Source of the DNA: Paludibacteraceae bacterium
Lineage (GTDB): Bacteria; Bacteroidota; Bacteroidia; Bacteroidales; Paludibacteraceae
DNA length: 64,000 nucleotides
Assembly: GCA_017551025.1 (NCBI GenBank)
Contig: JAFZNG010000008.1
Location: 62,001-126,000 of the forward strand
Direction of reading: 5' to 3'
The notes under the pieces are model-generated. The model was not told where the DNA came from. It ran no database searches and was given only the letters and a program-made list of their open reading frames with translations. Both the position numbers and the translations under genes were made by a program. Of the stretch, positions 27,701 through 36,551 are shown in pieces. Position 1 is the stretch's first letter. Each line of letters begins with the position of its first letter.

Positions 27701-29146
27701 CTCTATGCTAAATGGACAGCAGAGACATATACCATTACCTTAAACGATAGAAATGCAACGAGTGCAGGAACTGAGAGTGTGACTGTTACATATAATAATG
27801 GCTATCTATCTGAAAGTATTGATAATCCGTCCAAATGGGGTAATACATTCGGCGGATGGGTTAATGGAGACGGTACTGTGATTATTAACACATCAGGAGG
27901 GTTAGTTACCGGTGTTAAGGATTATACCGATGGATCCGGTAACTGGACACGTGATGTAGGAGCCAATGGTGCCACTCTCACCCTCTACGCAAAATGGACT
28001 CCGAAAGAACATTTGTATTGGATTCCGGGGAACACAAGTAGTGATGTTGGAAATGTTTCCGGAGCTGTTGAGTTTACCTCTGCAGGAGGCGGAAAATACT
28101 ATGTAAAGATAGATACCGATAAAGATCAACTCTTCCACCTGGGTGATGGATCCAATGCCGCAGGTCCTGCAACACCGGCTAATACGGATCATACTCAGTT
28201 CACATTAGCTTCCAGCGCTAGCGAATTAGGTTCTAATGCTTATTGGTTCAAGCAGACAGGCTCTAAACAGACTATTATTTATGTGCTGGATATAGATAAT
28301 TTAACATTGGACTTTGAGAACTTCGTTATCTACAAGCCGGGCGATAAAGCCGCTGATACTCATACTGCGTATGGCTCAGAAGAGGGATTTGACGGTACCA
28401 TCTACGGTACATTTGAGTATCGTATGCCTGTAACTGCTCTTAATACATGGAGCACCTTGTACCTGCCTTTTACGCCGTCTAAAGTGCAGGTATATGATAA
28501 CTCATATTCAGAATATTACGATATATTCCCATGCCACCGGAAATCGACAGATAATCTTCTCTATCAGGGATATTATGTCATCCGTAAACCGGAGAAGACT
28601 ACCAATTGGCCTATTAAGGATTTCAAAAACTGGTTGGATCCTTCGGAGTCAGAGTACGAAGGCTGGGTTCCTACGGCAAATACTCCTTATATTATATTAT
28701 GGCAGATGCCGTATTTCGAAAACAAGTACATTTCGTTCTGGGGTAATGGTGTAACCATTGATGACAAATTCTCAGCGGGAGATGCTCCGGATCAAGACAG
28801 CGTATTAAATGTATTAGGTAATGGTACGATGGCTACCGGGTCGGTCGTTGGCGCATACGTGCTTGCAGATGATTATGGAGATGGCGCATGGCTACGTAAT
28901 GAAAATGTAGAAGCCCCGAGTTCTGTAGGACCATTTGAGTGTTATATTCTCGCAAATAGTGCTACGACTACGCTCTTCCCTGTCATAGGTCGTCGCACGC
29001 AAGATGAAACACCAACCGGTTTGGAAAATATCCCAAGCCTATCTTCTGAACCGTATAAGGTTATGATCGATGGTCAGCTATACATCATCCGCGACGGACG
29101 CATGTATGATGCTACAGGTAGAGCTGTTAAGGCGTCAAATCGTTAA
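24776..29146 (+). CDS. Giant secreted protein with Listeria-Bacteroides (InlB B) repeats, copy 1
   Basis: 1456 residues. A signal peptide (about 1-29, KSLLVLIGVLIVGVNQMKA) is followed by a carbohydrate-binding-like beta-rich region rich in Tyr, Trp, Gly and Asn. At least four Listeria-Bacteroides repeats follow, recognisable by GYTFVGWF...HTARFKANRYTITL, YTFAGYY...VTLHARW, YYFGGWY...TILYAKW and TFGGW...LTLYAKW. The C-terminus ends in a short tail KVMIDGQLYIIRDGRMYDA. The tail recurs in two other secreted proteins here and could be a sorting or surface-anchoring element. Likely a cell-surface adhesin or glycan-binding protein; ligand unknown. The signal-peptide DNA is almost identical to that of the second copy at 30956. 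Confidence 0.85.
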   Translation: MKKINFKFQKSLLVLIGVLIVGVNQMKAATQIDLYVSAIDMFRTTWDYSTSEIKYAYNCNTDNGNYWTGHQGATEKTSYTYHSFPVYRCVIWSSTNYAEIYVYHYKNGSNVSGGGQPVGTGWINFSGYNNQIFVGNDGSGNGQFVSSPTWDTQETITIYYALANTENYSIKANARISSDYEVWEKVEMENTGKTFDGKKIYKCDLTIYRGGLQHLEFIREDGSTYIDKVMPINNSWTSTATFSGKLYYNSAWRPFGEKRTYDGSTYIYWKTSGGSIPSGWDTGSNNAGIQLVTVVNGNYTYSGFQNGESIGDGMYRYLVPAGTYADIVEVKGKNGNYSGEFGFPSETEKNLIYDYNNQGKWGSWSTTWFARNAYIYMDNTASGWSTVSGYNKILIGRATTNIYSRTYPLKSISNTKLLCYDGAFTFNDYNQLCFIHTTSDDWGELSGADDYPGKRKTYAANHTNEVAYLMDGGSKTYNLFTPANAGSGSSYPTPSHSSASTYSGLLHSTQTVNVEVSFDNGSNYATAAKAPATVTLHSYALTNATTSAASNATDITVDATTVETTTTAVRTATTTLGYSDKKSGYTFVGWFKDGTSQGTGTTLTYYPTTATTHTARFKANRYTITLNDEGGSGGSGSVTATYDTNSNLTSAVSVPSNGDYTFAGYYTKANGYGLQIIDKDGNWNSNVTGYLSSGNWVKADNVTLHARWKSCDDYTFHDGTEDAEDWTATCFEQVGSTHQWEANYTIPNKPNFYVGYNEDFVSSDLGSNGSQSVMTAMTSLRLAPGSASLGTATGATGKLIITDNSSADNLNVEFLPSGYALAYNGGTINLSSTATENIWESNSVTLSAEDVSGTFKIRLRTSDSYVDCGLSAAESAATVGGRNGVTMKSGMTGKFQIDISSDADNFGLKFLPVHTVFFINEKGSATNQSVAHGEKITTTPSDPTTTGYYFGGWYREAGCSNAWDFENNVVTKDTILYAKWTAETYTITLNDRNATSAGTESVTVTYNNGYLSESIDNPSKWGNTFGGWVNGDGTVIINTSGGLVTGVKDYTDGSGNWTRDVGANGATLTLYAKWTPKEHLYWIPGNTSSDVGNVSGAVEFTSAGGGKYYVKIDTDKDQLFHLGDGSNAAGPATPANTDHTQFTLASSASELGSNAYWFKQTGSKQTIIYVLDIDNLTLDFENFVIYKPGDKAADTHTAYGSEEGFDGTIYGTFEYRMPVTALNTWSTLYLPFTPSKVQVYDNSYSEYYDIFPCHRKSTDNLLYQGYYVIRKPEKTTNWPIKDFKNWLDPSESEYEGWVPTANTPYIILWQMPYFENKYISFWGNGVTIDDKFSAGDAPDQDSVLNVLGNGTMATGSVVGAYVLADDYGDGAWLRNENVEAPSSVGPFECYILANSATTTLFPVIGRRTQDETPTGLENIPSLSSEPYKVMIDGQLYIIRDGRMYDATGRAVKASNR

Positions 29147-29160
29147 ACTGTTAAATCGCA
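29131..29160. repeat. GTTAAACTG-word run at the end of giant protein 1
   Basis: GTCAAATCGTTAAACTGTTAAATCG covers the stop codon of the giant gene. It belongs to the same word family as 54048-54086. Confidence 0.55.
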
Positions 29161-29181
29161 ATGACACAAAATACAAATCTT

Positions 29182-29559
29182 ATGAAAAAGAATATAAAGA
29201 TTATGGGTTATGGGCTATGGGTTATGGTAGCGCTCCTTGTGAGCGCGCCAACCATGGCGCAGAACTACGAGGCACAGCAACCCACGGCTACTTTCCAGTC
29301 GACCAGCACATTTACAGGCTCTGGAAGTACCTACTCTTCTGATATACAAGAAGTCGGTGCTAAAGCTCCGGGGCACCCCGGTCAAATCCGTCGAGATGGT
29401 CCTGGTGGTCTTCCTTCTGTGGACCCCTCACAAAAAACCGACGACCCGACTACTCCGCAATATGGTCCTATCGGCGACGCGGTACTGCCGCTGTTGCTCA
29501 TGGCAATGGGATTTGCGGGAGTGATTGCGCTTCGCAGAAAGCGCAAATCACGTGTATAG
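29182..29559 (+). CDS. Small exported protein with sorting-signal-like tail, copy 1
   Basis: 125 residues from the ATG at 29182, which follows ACACAAAATACAAATC; a start at 29161 is possible but would put polar residues before the signal peptide. Signal peptide to about residue 25 (VALLVSAPTMA-Q). A Ser/Thr/Gly/Pro-rich middle follows. The C-terminal tripartite segment is the motif GPIGDAVLPLLLMAM, a hydrophobic helix and the basic tail RRKRKSRV. This layout is that of PEP-CTERM-like or PID-CTERM-like sorting signals. The same tail closes the protein at 36552-36917. Part of the signal peptide is coded by GTTATGGG words (29201-29228). The stop codon belongs to a GTGTATAG word array. Confidence 0.7.
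   Translation: MKKNIKIMGYGLWVMVALLVSAPTMAQNYEAQQPTATFQSTSTFTGSGSTYSSDIQEVGAKAPGHPGQIRRDGPGGLPSVDPSQKTDDPTTPQYGPIGDAVLPLLLMAMGFAGVIALRRKRKSRV
29201..29228 (+). repeat. GTTATGGG-word run in the signal peptide of the small protein
   Basis: TTATGGGTTATGGGCTATGG repeats a 7-bp word with one change and encodes IMGYGLWVMV of the signal peptide. Confidence 0.6.
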
Positions 29560-29666
29560 GCCTTCGGCCGTTAGAGCTGCGCGTTTATAGACTTCGTCGT
29601 TTAGGAGGTTTATAGGCCAATGGCGCGTTTATAGACTGCGCCGTGTATAGTGCTACGCACGTTAAA
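29552..29666. repeat. GTKTATAG array with mini-palindromes, copy 1
   Basis: GTGTATAG or GTTTATAG occurs at 29552, 29583, 29608, 29627 and 29643. Between the words lie tiny palindromes such as GCCTTCGGC, GCCAATGGC and GTGCTACGCAC. The first word gives the stop codon of the small exported protein. A sister array lies at 36884-36962 after the second small protein. Confidence 0.7.
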
Positions 29667-29809
29667 TTAGCCTTGTGGCGCTGATCCGCCACAGGGTTAC
29701 TAAAAGCTGAAAGCTGATAACTCATAGCTGCCAGCTCCAAAAGATCTTTGACATAGTGTACTTCTATTGAGAAAAAATGCATTTTTTCAACGAAAAAGTG
29801 TAAAAAGGC
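29667..29809. other. Noncoding gap before the toxin-antitoxin promoter
   Basis: No gene seen. It holds a short hairpin GTGGCGCTGATCCGCCAC (29676-29693), an AGCTGAAAGCTGATAACTC word run with AGCTGCCAGCT (29705-29737) and the perfect 18-bp palindrome GAAAAAATGCATTTTTTC (29771-29788), which lies 21 bp upstream of the -33 box of the toxin-antitoxin operon. Confidence 0.6.
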
Positions 29810-29840
29810 TTGCATATATGAAAAAATTGTTGTAATTTTG
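29810..29840 (+). promoter_or_regulatory. Promoter of the toxin-antitoxin operon
   Basis: TTGCATATATG starts at 29810 and TAATTTTG spans 29833-29840. Leader to the toxin ATG is about 20 nt. The palindrome at 29771-29788 is a candidate operator for autoregulation. Confidence 0.8.
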
Positions 29841-29867
29841 CAGCAGATTTGAAAAGAAAGCAAGTTT

Positions 29868-30236
29868 ATGATAGCTACAATCGCTGAAATACAGAAGTTT
29901 TTGAACGATTTTCACCAGAAAGTTGAGATCTTTGATATTTTCTTTCTGGATGATCGCGAGAAGAATGCAAACACAATCGATGAGTTAGGAATCATTCGCG
30001 GTATGCGTAAAGAAGTGATTCAATCGCTTACGGTGGATGATTATTCCGAAGGGCCAATCAAAAATATCCTCAACACATGGGGCGATTTATGGGTGTTCGG
30101 AAAAGACGTCGAAGGACGAGAAGTGTATATCAAAATCAGTTATGGTAAGCCTAACCGTCGAGCTATCTGTATTTCGTTTCACTTAGCAGAATTTCCAATG
30201 AAATATCCGTATAAGAAAGGAGGCAAGTCATTATGA
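29868..30236 (+). CDS. MqsR-family toxin of a type II toxin-antitoxin system
   Basis: 122 residues. The pattern EIFDIFFLDDREKN, LGIIRGMRKEVIQSL, DLWVFGKDV and VYIKISYG...AICISFHLAE matches the Bacteroidetes branch of the MqsR/RelE-like fold. MqsR-type toxins are ribosome-independent mRNA interferases. The toxin is first in the operon and overlaps the antitoxin by ATGA, so the two are made together. The pair stands between the two copies of the secreted-protein cassette. Family assignment rests on remembered sequence pattern; catalytic residues were not aligned. Confidence 0.75.
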   Translation: MIATIAEIQKFLNDFHQKVEIFDIFFLDDREKNANTIDELGIIRGMRKEVIQSLTVDDYSEGPIKNILNTWGDLWVFGKDVEGREVYIKISYGKPNRRAICISFHLAEFPMKYPYKKGGKSL

Positions 30237-30778
30237 AACAAGTAATTGATAGTCCTTTTAGCGAGGGTAAGGCGCATTTGCAACACTTGAAAGAGACCAC
30301 GGAGTATCGCGGTGAAATGTTCACCTATGAGCACACCAATTACCGGTGTGACGAAACTGGATTGGAATTCACAACCGATGATATGGACTTCGATAATCTG
30401 GAGCAAGTCTATGCTCAATATCGCGAGCGTCATAACATCCCTTCTCCGGCGGAGTTGACAGCGATGCGTGAGCGGTATGGGTTGTCGGCTATTAAGATGG
30501 CGCAGGTACTTGGGTTGGGCGTGAACCAATATGCCAAGTATGAGCAAGGCGAGATGCCGAGCGAGTCCATCGGTAAGATGCTGAGGTCGATCCAGACACC
30601 GGCAGTGTTTATGGGGTATCTGGAGGACGCGAAGAATCAGTTCAGCGAGGCGGAATACAAGAAGATCTGTGCAAAAGTGCAGAAGTCATTCCTCAAGTTA
30701 ATCAAGTCGAAGCCTGATTTGTCTTGGTTCTGGGAGTTGCTAACTCCCCCGCGTGTCTTAGGTCGCGTGGCGTTGTAA
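30233..30778 (+). CDS. MqsA-like antitoxin with XRE helix-turn-helix
   Basis: 181 residues. The N-terminus (about 1-60) corresponds to the toxin-binding part of MqsA. The C-terminal part has an MqsA-type helix-turn-helix, PAELTAMRERYGLSAIKMAQ then LGLGVNQYAKYEQGEMPS. MqsA normally binds zinc through two CxxC pairs; here a single Cys remains in that region (YRCDETGLEFT), so the zinc site appears lost. A C-terminal extension of about 60 residues (KSFLKLIKSKPDLSWFWEL) exceeds E. coli MqsA. It should neutralise the toxin and repress the operon by binding upstream DNA. Confidence 0.78.
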   Translation: MKQVIDSPFSEGKAHLQHLKETTEYRGEMFTYEHTNYRCDETGLEFTTDDMDFDNLEQVYAQYRERHNIPSPAELTAMRERYGLSAIKMAQVLGLGVNQYAKYEQGEMPSESIGKMLRSIQTPAVFMGYLEDAKNQFSEAEYKKICAKVQKSFLKLIKSKPDLSWFWELLTPPRVLGRVAL

Positions 30779-30800
30779 TAAACGCACAATAAGTTTTCTC

Positions 30801-30833
30801 AATAGGAGCAACGGAAAAACCGTCGCTCCTATT
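30801..30833 (+). terminator. Terminator after the toxin-antitoxin operon
   Basis: A 9-bp stem (AATAGGAGC with GCTCCTATT) continues after one mismatch into ACGG-A5-CCGT. T-rich sequence follows. Confidence 0.8.
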
Positions 30834-30910
30834 TGTATATAGAAGTATGCTAGCATAGGGCGGATAAGGAACGGGGGTAGATAACATCCGGGCCGAATGA
30901 CAAAACAAGA

Positions 30911-30926
30911 AAACAAAATACAAAAC
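30911..30926 (+). promoter_or_regulatory. Leader word before giant protein 2
   Basis: AAACAAAATACAAAAC, differing from the 16-mer at 22434 and 23445 at one position. It lies 30 nt before the ATG at 30956. Confidence 0.5.
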
Positions 30927-30955
30927 CGAAATAATATATAACATAAATATAAATC

Positions 30956-33900
30956 ATGAAAAAAACATTTCAAAAATCATTATTAGTCCTCATCGGAGTG
31001 CTGATGATGGGAGTTAACTGTGTGTGGGGGAAGACAATTACCGACCTGAGTTACGTTTCGATTACCGGCTCTTTTAATAGTTGGGCTGATGGAGGCAATT
31101 CTGCTTGGTGGTTTACTCCCAATCCCGCATCTGGTACGCAAAACTATTATACTGGCACCTTCTATCTTCCATATTCTTCGTCTGATAGAGAAATGAGATT
31201 ATATTTGGGTAGAAATAATAATGGAAATAGCAACTGGGGTGCTTCAATGGCTTTTGGAGGATATTGGATTAACGACGAAAATGATTTTAATGCAGAGATG
31301 GGAACTAGTAAAGGGAATGATATACTAAAACCCTTCTCCTCGTCTCCTGCTTCGGGATATATCAAATTATCTTGCCAGTTTTGGGGCGATTATTCCGGCA
31401 ACTCTCGCTTGATAATTAATCAATCTGCTGTAGATGCATTAAGTCTTACATCATTAGATGCTTCAAGCAGCTCGGTTAAATCAGGTCAAACTATTACGAT
31501 GAGCCCTACTGGCGCATCTGGAGGTTCGGGCGGTTATAGCTATTCGTATGGTTCTTCACTTGGTGGTAGTTTCGATGGTAATACATTTACTGCGCCGTAT
31601 TATTTCAATTCTCCGAGTACTACAATTACGGTAACAATGAGCGACACACATACTCTACTTTCCGGATTAGCTACGACTCAAAAGACAAAATCCATTACCA
31701 TCAATCGTCCGGATAACATGTATATTAAAACCAAATTTAATGATTTTGACGATTGGGGATGGGTAACTTTGCCATCTAATGGTGATGGAACTTACTCTGT
31801 TACAGCAAAATACAGAGGAAGCACTGGATGTAACTGGAGTGTCACATCTGGAGATGAAACTCAATACATTGAGTATACCTCATATACGAAAGTGCATGAT
31901 GCAATAAATGATCCTCTTATTGATGGAGACGATTGTACCTTTAAGTTAACACCTACATCGTGGACAGATGCTTCCAAAGTGGCGTCTGTGACCATTACAA
32001 AGCGTGTAGCCATTACTGCGACGAAAGTGTCTTTGGGTACAGGTTCTGGTACAGCCGGTACTCCGAGTATCTCGGCTTCAGGTTATGCAAATGGAAAAGT
32101 AGATTACAATAGTAGTGTTACGTTTACCGCACCAGATGAAGCAACCGGTTACAGATGGAAAGGATGGTATACGAACAATACGGGTACCGGCGCAGCGTAT
32201 AACTCAAACAAATCCTTCACCGAGGCCGTAACAAGTGCAAAGACATATTATGCAATCTATGAGCCAATTGGATATAAGATCACTTTTGATGCAACGACGA
32301 ACGGAGGAGCTATTACCAATAATGGTACTACATATGCGGAAGACGGAAGCCGTAAGTTGTCAGAGACATATAATACGGTCGTTACCGGTACTGCGCCGAC
32401 AGCTGTTAAGGACGGTTGGCATTTTAATGGATGGTACACTACAGCGTCTGTCGGTGGCGTCAAACTCATCAATGCAGATGGAACATGGAATACCGATGTA
32501 TCTACATATACCTCCTCTGGCAAGTGGGTAAAAGCTGATAATATTACCCTATATGCTCGCTATAGCCACGGCATTAACTTTATCTCGTTTACCGGCTATT
32601 ATAACGTGATGCCTGGAGCTGATGTAGTAGGTGAGGTTCACTTTAACACTGATGCAGAGCCAGAAGGTAATTTTACCCTCTGTTATGTTTTGACGACCGG
32701 CGGAGGAGAGAGAATGTTTGATCAACCGAACTTTGATCGCTCATACTCGGATGGTTATCATAAAGTTACTTTTGCAGCTCCTGTAACGCCTGGTGCTTAC
32801 ACGCTTCAGGCTCGTCTATATGAAGAAGCTAACCATGACTGCGCAACAGAAGCCGGAGCTTTAGATACTTATACTAGTCTTGAATTTACATTCAATGTTG
32901 AACATACAAATACAGTAACTGTACAATACAAGTGCGGAAGTGTGGAGGTTCGTCCTTCGACAACTGTACAGGCAACAGCTTATAGTACCGCAGTCTCGGT
33001 CACGGCTCCCACTATTAAGGGATTGACTTTCACCGGTTGGACATTAGGAGCCGGTGTGTCGGCTGTTTCTCCGACAACAACCAGCGACCAAACCATTAAA
33101 ATCCACGCCACGAAAGATAGTATCATGACGGCTAACTACAGCCAGAGTGGATACGTTTATTTCAAGAATACGTATGGTTGGGATAACGTGTATTTCTATC
33201 GGTATAACAAACAGAGTTATTGGGGAACAAGTAATTCCGGAGACTACGGAATAGGTGCGCATGGTAATTCTGATAAGTGGTCTGACTATTGTGAAGAAGG
33301 TCCTATTGAGATGGAAAAAGTGGATGGCACAGATGATCTATACTACTGCAAACCATCCAGCACTCCAGGTAGCACTCAATCTTATGTATTTACTGATAAG
33401 CCTTCTACGGAATATTTCTTTGGTAGAACGGACGATTTCTATCCTATCAATGTATTAGTATTGAATAATACAGCATTTAGCCAGAGTAGTAATAGTGCCT
33501 TCAATACTACTAATCATATGATTGTTCCGAATAAAGATCAAACACCGATTAATCCGGGTGGCATTTATGATGGCAAGGTAAGTTACTATACTGAATATTT
33601 CGCGATTCCCTCGCTAATGGATTGGAACTGGACATTACGTGGTGATTGGGGTTGGAGTACTCCCGCTGCATATTGTCACTTCCAAGCGCCTACGATGGGT
33701 AGTACCACCTTCCAAGCACATCGCTACTTTGATAATGAGACAGGATGGGATCATTATATCCAAGTATATGACCAATCTGGGGAAGATAAAGGACACTATG
33801 GAGTCGTTAGCGGTGCAATTGAAGCTACAACAAGTACACCGACCGAACTTGGCAAACAGAGCGGAAGTGAAGATCGTAATATCAGATTCCGTACGAATCA

Positions 33901-36508
33901 TCAAGGAGATTACATCTTCAATCTATCCTTTGAGCCATCGGCAAATCAAAAGGGAGGCTTTGCCGGTAAGGTTAAGTTGAGTATAACTTATCCGATTGAA
34001 GTAGGCGATTATCGTCTGGTATATACGGGAGGTTCGAAACCTCACCCGGGAAATGTGATCAAAAGACGTGCTAATGGTGAAGATATTGTTAGTATGTATG
34101 TAGCTGCAGGACAAGCTGCAGAATTAGTACTGCAACCCTGTAGCGTAGTAACGGCAGATGCTGTTACATGGACTCCTATAGCGTCGTGCTCTGCTCCATC
34201 ATATGCAGATGCTGTGAACTTTGCAACGATTCTTAGTGCAGGCGGTGCGGGTGCTTATAACTTCACGATTAAGCAAGATGCGAATGGAGCCAATCCGAAG
34301 ATTACCAAAGTTGAGAAATATACCGGTCCGTTCTATATCCGTACCGACTGCGTAAATAGCGATAAGTGGAACTATTGGGATTCGAAAGACGCTCACACGA
34401 TGACTTATTCGGATTACTCCACTACTTTGACTACGGATCCGTATAGCCACTACTTTGTGAAATGGATTTCTGAATCGGATGTTATTGTTAAATTCTGCGT
34501 AGCGAATGATTACAGCGAAGCTGTTTCTGATACGCTTGATGCGGATGGTATTCTGACAGGAACGAATGTTAAGGTAAGTGAAACAAATGTGCGCTTTATG
34601 TACAACCAAGCGACAAACGGCCTCAAGCGTGCCTATACCTATGGTCCATTAAATAATATGTACATGTTATTGCGTACGCCGTACGTGACGAGTGAGGATG
34701 GAACAAATGCATGGTTGTATAAGAGTTGGACAAACACTTCTACATATACTCTCTTGGGTGGTACCAACAAATCATTGGATGATGTTGCGGTAGATACCTT
34801 GAAGTTTAATGATAATGGTAACTGGGTATATCAAGCAGATGTTTACGCTCGTCCGGGAGCTCCCATAAAGTTGACGGGATACTTTAATGGAGCTACGCAG
34901 TATTTCAAAGGAACATCCGGAACGAGTTATACAACTGACGCTCAACACCTTCTCGCAGGAAACGGTGATCCGCAACATATGCGTATCACGTATGATTTCA
35001 AGACTAATCGTATGATGACTGCTTGGATGCCAAGTGGTAGTGAAATTACTCAACTGAGTCTCAACGCTGATGTGATGTTGATTCGTCAACACCAAGAAGA
35101 GGGAGCGTCTATCACTATTAAAAAGGATGGAGTTAAGCCAGAGGATAATGCGTTGTCAAATGTGCAAACCGTTTATGGTGTAATTCAGTTAAACAAATCA
35201 ACACTCAATGATGTAACTCTGTCTCAATACGAGCGTGACTTGTTCTGGATATCTTTCCCGTTTGATGTGCACTTGAGCGATGTATTCGGATTCGGTAACT
35301 ACTATGAGCATTGGGGTATCCAATACTACGATGGTAAAGGTCGCGCAAAGAATGGTTATTGGGTTGATTCTAAGTCTAACTGGAAGTTCTTCACTCCGGG
35401 TATGCGTGATACGACAGTCTTGAAAGCTAACGAAGGATATGTGCTGGCAGTCGATTTGGATCTGCTCGGCAATGAATCTAGCGTGTGGGATAATGGCGTG
35501 ACATCTATTTATCTTTACTTCCCGTCCACTACAACCTTAGGAACCATTAAGAATGCTACCAGCACGACAGTAGACATTGACACCACAGGTTATACATGTA
35601 CTATTGATAGACGTGTCAATAAAGAGGTTGCAAACACTAACCTTGATCGTCGTGTAGTAGATAGTCACTGGCATTTGATTGGTGCTCCGAGTTTTGCGGG
35701 AGCAGAACGCAGCGCAGGCACTTCATTTGATGCGCATGACGTCCCAAATATAGATCCGGCAAATTGGGCAACAACTGATGTTCCGTTTGTTTACGATTGG
35801 GATCCTACCACAAACACACTGAGCCCAATAAAGACAGGCACAGCCACCTTTAAGGCTATGCACTCTTATTTGACTCAGTATGGCAAAAAGACTATTACGT
35901 GGGAGAATGTCGTAGTTGCTGTGCCTGCCTCTGTAGCTGCCCGTCAGGCAAAACAACAAGACTTTGACTTGACGCTTCATATTCTGCGCGGAGCGAACTC
36001 AAACGACCAGACCTTCATCCGCTTGACGGAGAACGAGGAAGTAACGGATGACTTTGAGTTTGGCTACGACTTGTCGAAAGAGACGAATAGGTCTATCGCT
36101 AATGTTTGGACGGTAACGACAGACGGAACTCCCGCCGCGGGTAACAGTATGCCATTCGGCACTGAAACGAAGGTCGTGCCGGTTGGCGTGAAGACTCCTG
36201 CAGCCGATAGTTATACCTTCTCAATGCCGGAAGGCACGAATGGCGTAAGCGTTGTGCTCGTAGATAATATAATGAACACGCGCACGAATCTTGGCTTGAC
36301 GGATTACACCGTTTATCTGGAAGCAGGACAATTTGACGGACGCTTCTCGCTGGAGATTCCTGTAATCACGCAGACGCCGACGAATGTAGAAACGGTTACG
36401 GGTGACGGGTTACTGGTTACCGGGGCACGCAAGGTGATGATCGATGGCGTCCTGTACATCGTTAAGGACGGAGAGGTATTTGACGCTCGCGGAAATCGAG
36501 TAAAGTAA
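30956..36508 (+). CDS. Giant secreted protein with Listeria-Bacteroides repeats, copy 2
   Basis: 1850 residues. The signal peptide (about 1-25, FQKSLLVLIGVLMMGVNCVWG) matches copy 1. Listeria-Bacteroides repeats include YRWKGWYTNNTGTG...TYYAIYEPIGYKITF, WHFNGWYTT...NITLYARY and LTFTGW. Between and after them are long beta-rich stretches with many Tyr, Trp, Thr and Asn residues. The last 300 residues include a domain with LFWISFPFDVHLSDVFGFG and a C-terminal ARKVMIDGVLYIVKDGEVF tail shared with copy 1. VTGDGLLVTGA near the end is coded by a GGTTACGGGTGACGGGTTA word also found in the S9 peptidase gene. Probable surface adhesin or binding protein; ligand unknown. Confidence 0.85.
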   Translation: MKKTFQKSLLVLIGVLMMGVNCVWGKTITDLSYVSITGSFNSWADGGNSAWWFTPNPASGTQNYYTGTFYLPYSSSDREMRLYLGRNNNGNSNWGASMAFGGYWINDENDFNAEMGTSKGNDILKPFSSSPASGYIKLSCQFWGDYSGNSRLIINQSAVDALSLTSLDASSSSVKSGQTITMSPTGASGGSGGYSYSYGSSLGGSFDGNTFTAPYYFNSPSTTITVTMSDTHTLLSGLATTQKTKSITINRPDNMYIKTKFNDFDDWGWVTLPSNGDGTYSVTAKYRGSTGCNWSVTSGDETQYIEYTSYTKVHDAINDPLIDGDDCTFKLTPTSWTDASKVASVTITKRVAITATKVSLGTGSGTAGTPSISASGYANGKVDYNSSVTFTAPDEATGYRWKGWYTNNTGTGAAYNSNKSFTEAVTSAKTYYAIYEPIGYKITFDATTNGGAITNNGTTYAEDGSRKLSETYNTVVTGTAPTAVKDGWHFNGWYTTASVGGVKLINADGTWNTDVSTYTSSGKWVKADNITLYARYSHGINFISFTGYYNVMPGADVVGEVHFNTDAEPEGNFTLCYVLTTGGGERMFDQPNFDRSYSDGYHKVTFAAPVTPGAYTLQARLYEEANHDCATEAGALDTYTSLEFTFNVEHTNTVTVQYKCGSVEVRPSTTVQATAYSTAVSVTAPTIKGLTFTGWTLGAGVSAVSPTTTSDQTIKIHATKDSIMTANYSQSGYVYFKNTYGWDNVYFYRYNKQSYWGTSNSGDYGIGAHGNSDKWSDYCEEGPIEMEKVDGTDDLYYCKPSSTPGSTQSYVFTDKPSTEYFFGRTDDFYPINVLVLNNTAFSQSSNSAFNTTNHMIVPNKDQTPINPGGIYDGKVSYYTEYFAIPSLMDWNWTLRGDWGWSTPAAYCHFQAPTMGSTTFQAHRYFDNETGWDHYIQVYDQSGEDKGHYGVVSGAIEATTSTPTELGKQSGSEDRNIRFRTNHQGDYIFNLSFEPSANQKGGFAGKVKLSITYPIEVGDYRLVYTGGSKPHPGNVIKRRANGEDIVSMYVAAGQAAELVLQPCSVVTADAVTWTPIASCSAPSYADAVNFATILSAGGAGAYNFTIKQDANGANPKITKVEKYTGPFYIRTDCVNSDKWNYWDSKDAHTMTYSDYSTTLTTDPYSHYFVKWISESDVIVKFCVANDYSEAVSDTLDADGILTGTNVKVSETNVRFMYNQATNGLKRAYTYGPLNNMYMLLRTPYVTSEDGTNAWLYKSWTNTSTYTLLGGTNKSLDDVAVDTLKFNDNGNWVYQADVYARPGAPIKLTGYFNGATQYFKGTSGTSYTTDAQHLLAGNGDPQHMRITYDFKTNRMMTAWMPSGSEITQLSLNADVMLIRQHQEEGASITIKKDGVKPEDNALSNVQTVYGVIQLNKSTLNDVTLSQYERDLFWISFPFDVHLSDVFGFGNYYEHWGIQYYDGKGRAKNGYWVDSKSNWKFFTPGMRDTTVLKANEGYVLAVDLDLLGNESSVWDNGVTSIYLYFPSTTTLGTIKNATSTTVDIDTTGYTCTIDRRVNKEVANTNLDRRVVDSHWHLIGAPSFAGAERSAGTSFDAHDVPNIDPANWATTDVPFVYDWDPTTNTLSPIKTGTATFKAMHSYLTQYGKKTITWENVVVAVPASVAARQAKQQDFDLTLHILRGANSNDQTFIRLTENEEVTDDFEFGYDLSKETNRSIANVWTVTTDGTPAAGNSMPFGTETKVVPVGVKTPAADSYTFSMPEGTNGVSVVLVDNIMNTRTNLGLTDYTVYLEAGQFDGRFSLEIPVITQTPTNVETVTGDGLLVTGARKVMIDGVLYIVKDGEVFDARGNRVK
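36391..36424 (+). repeat. GGTTACGG-word run inside giant protein 2
   Basis: GGTTACGGGTGACGGGTTA (19 bases) is identical to a stretch at 41284-41302 in the unrelated S9 peptidase gene. Both genes read it in the same frame, giving VTGDGL. Confidence 0.7.
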
Positions 36509-36551
36509 GGAATGAATGAGTGAACGAATGATTAGCAAAATACAAAACTTT

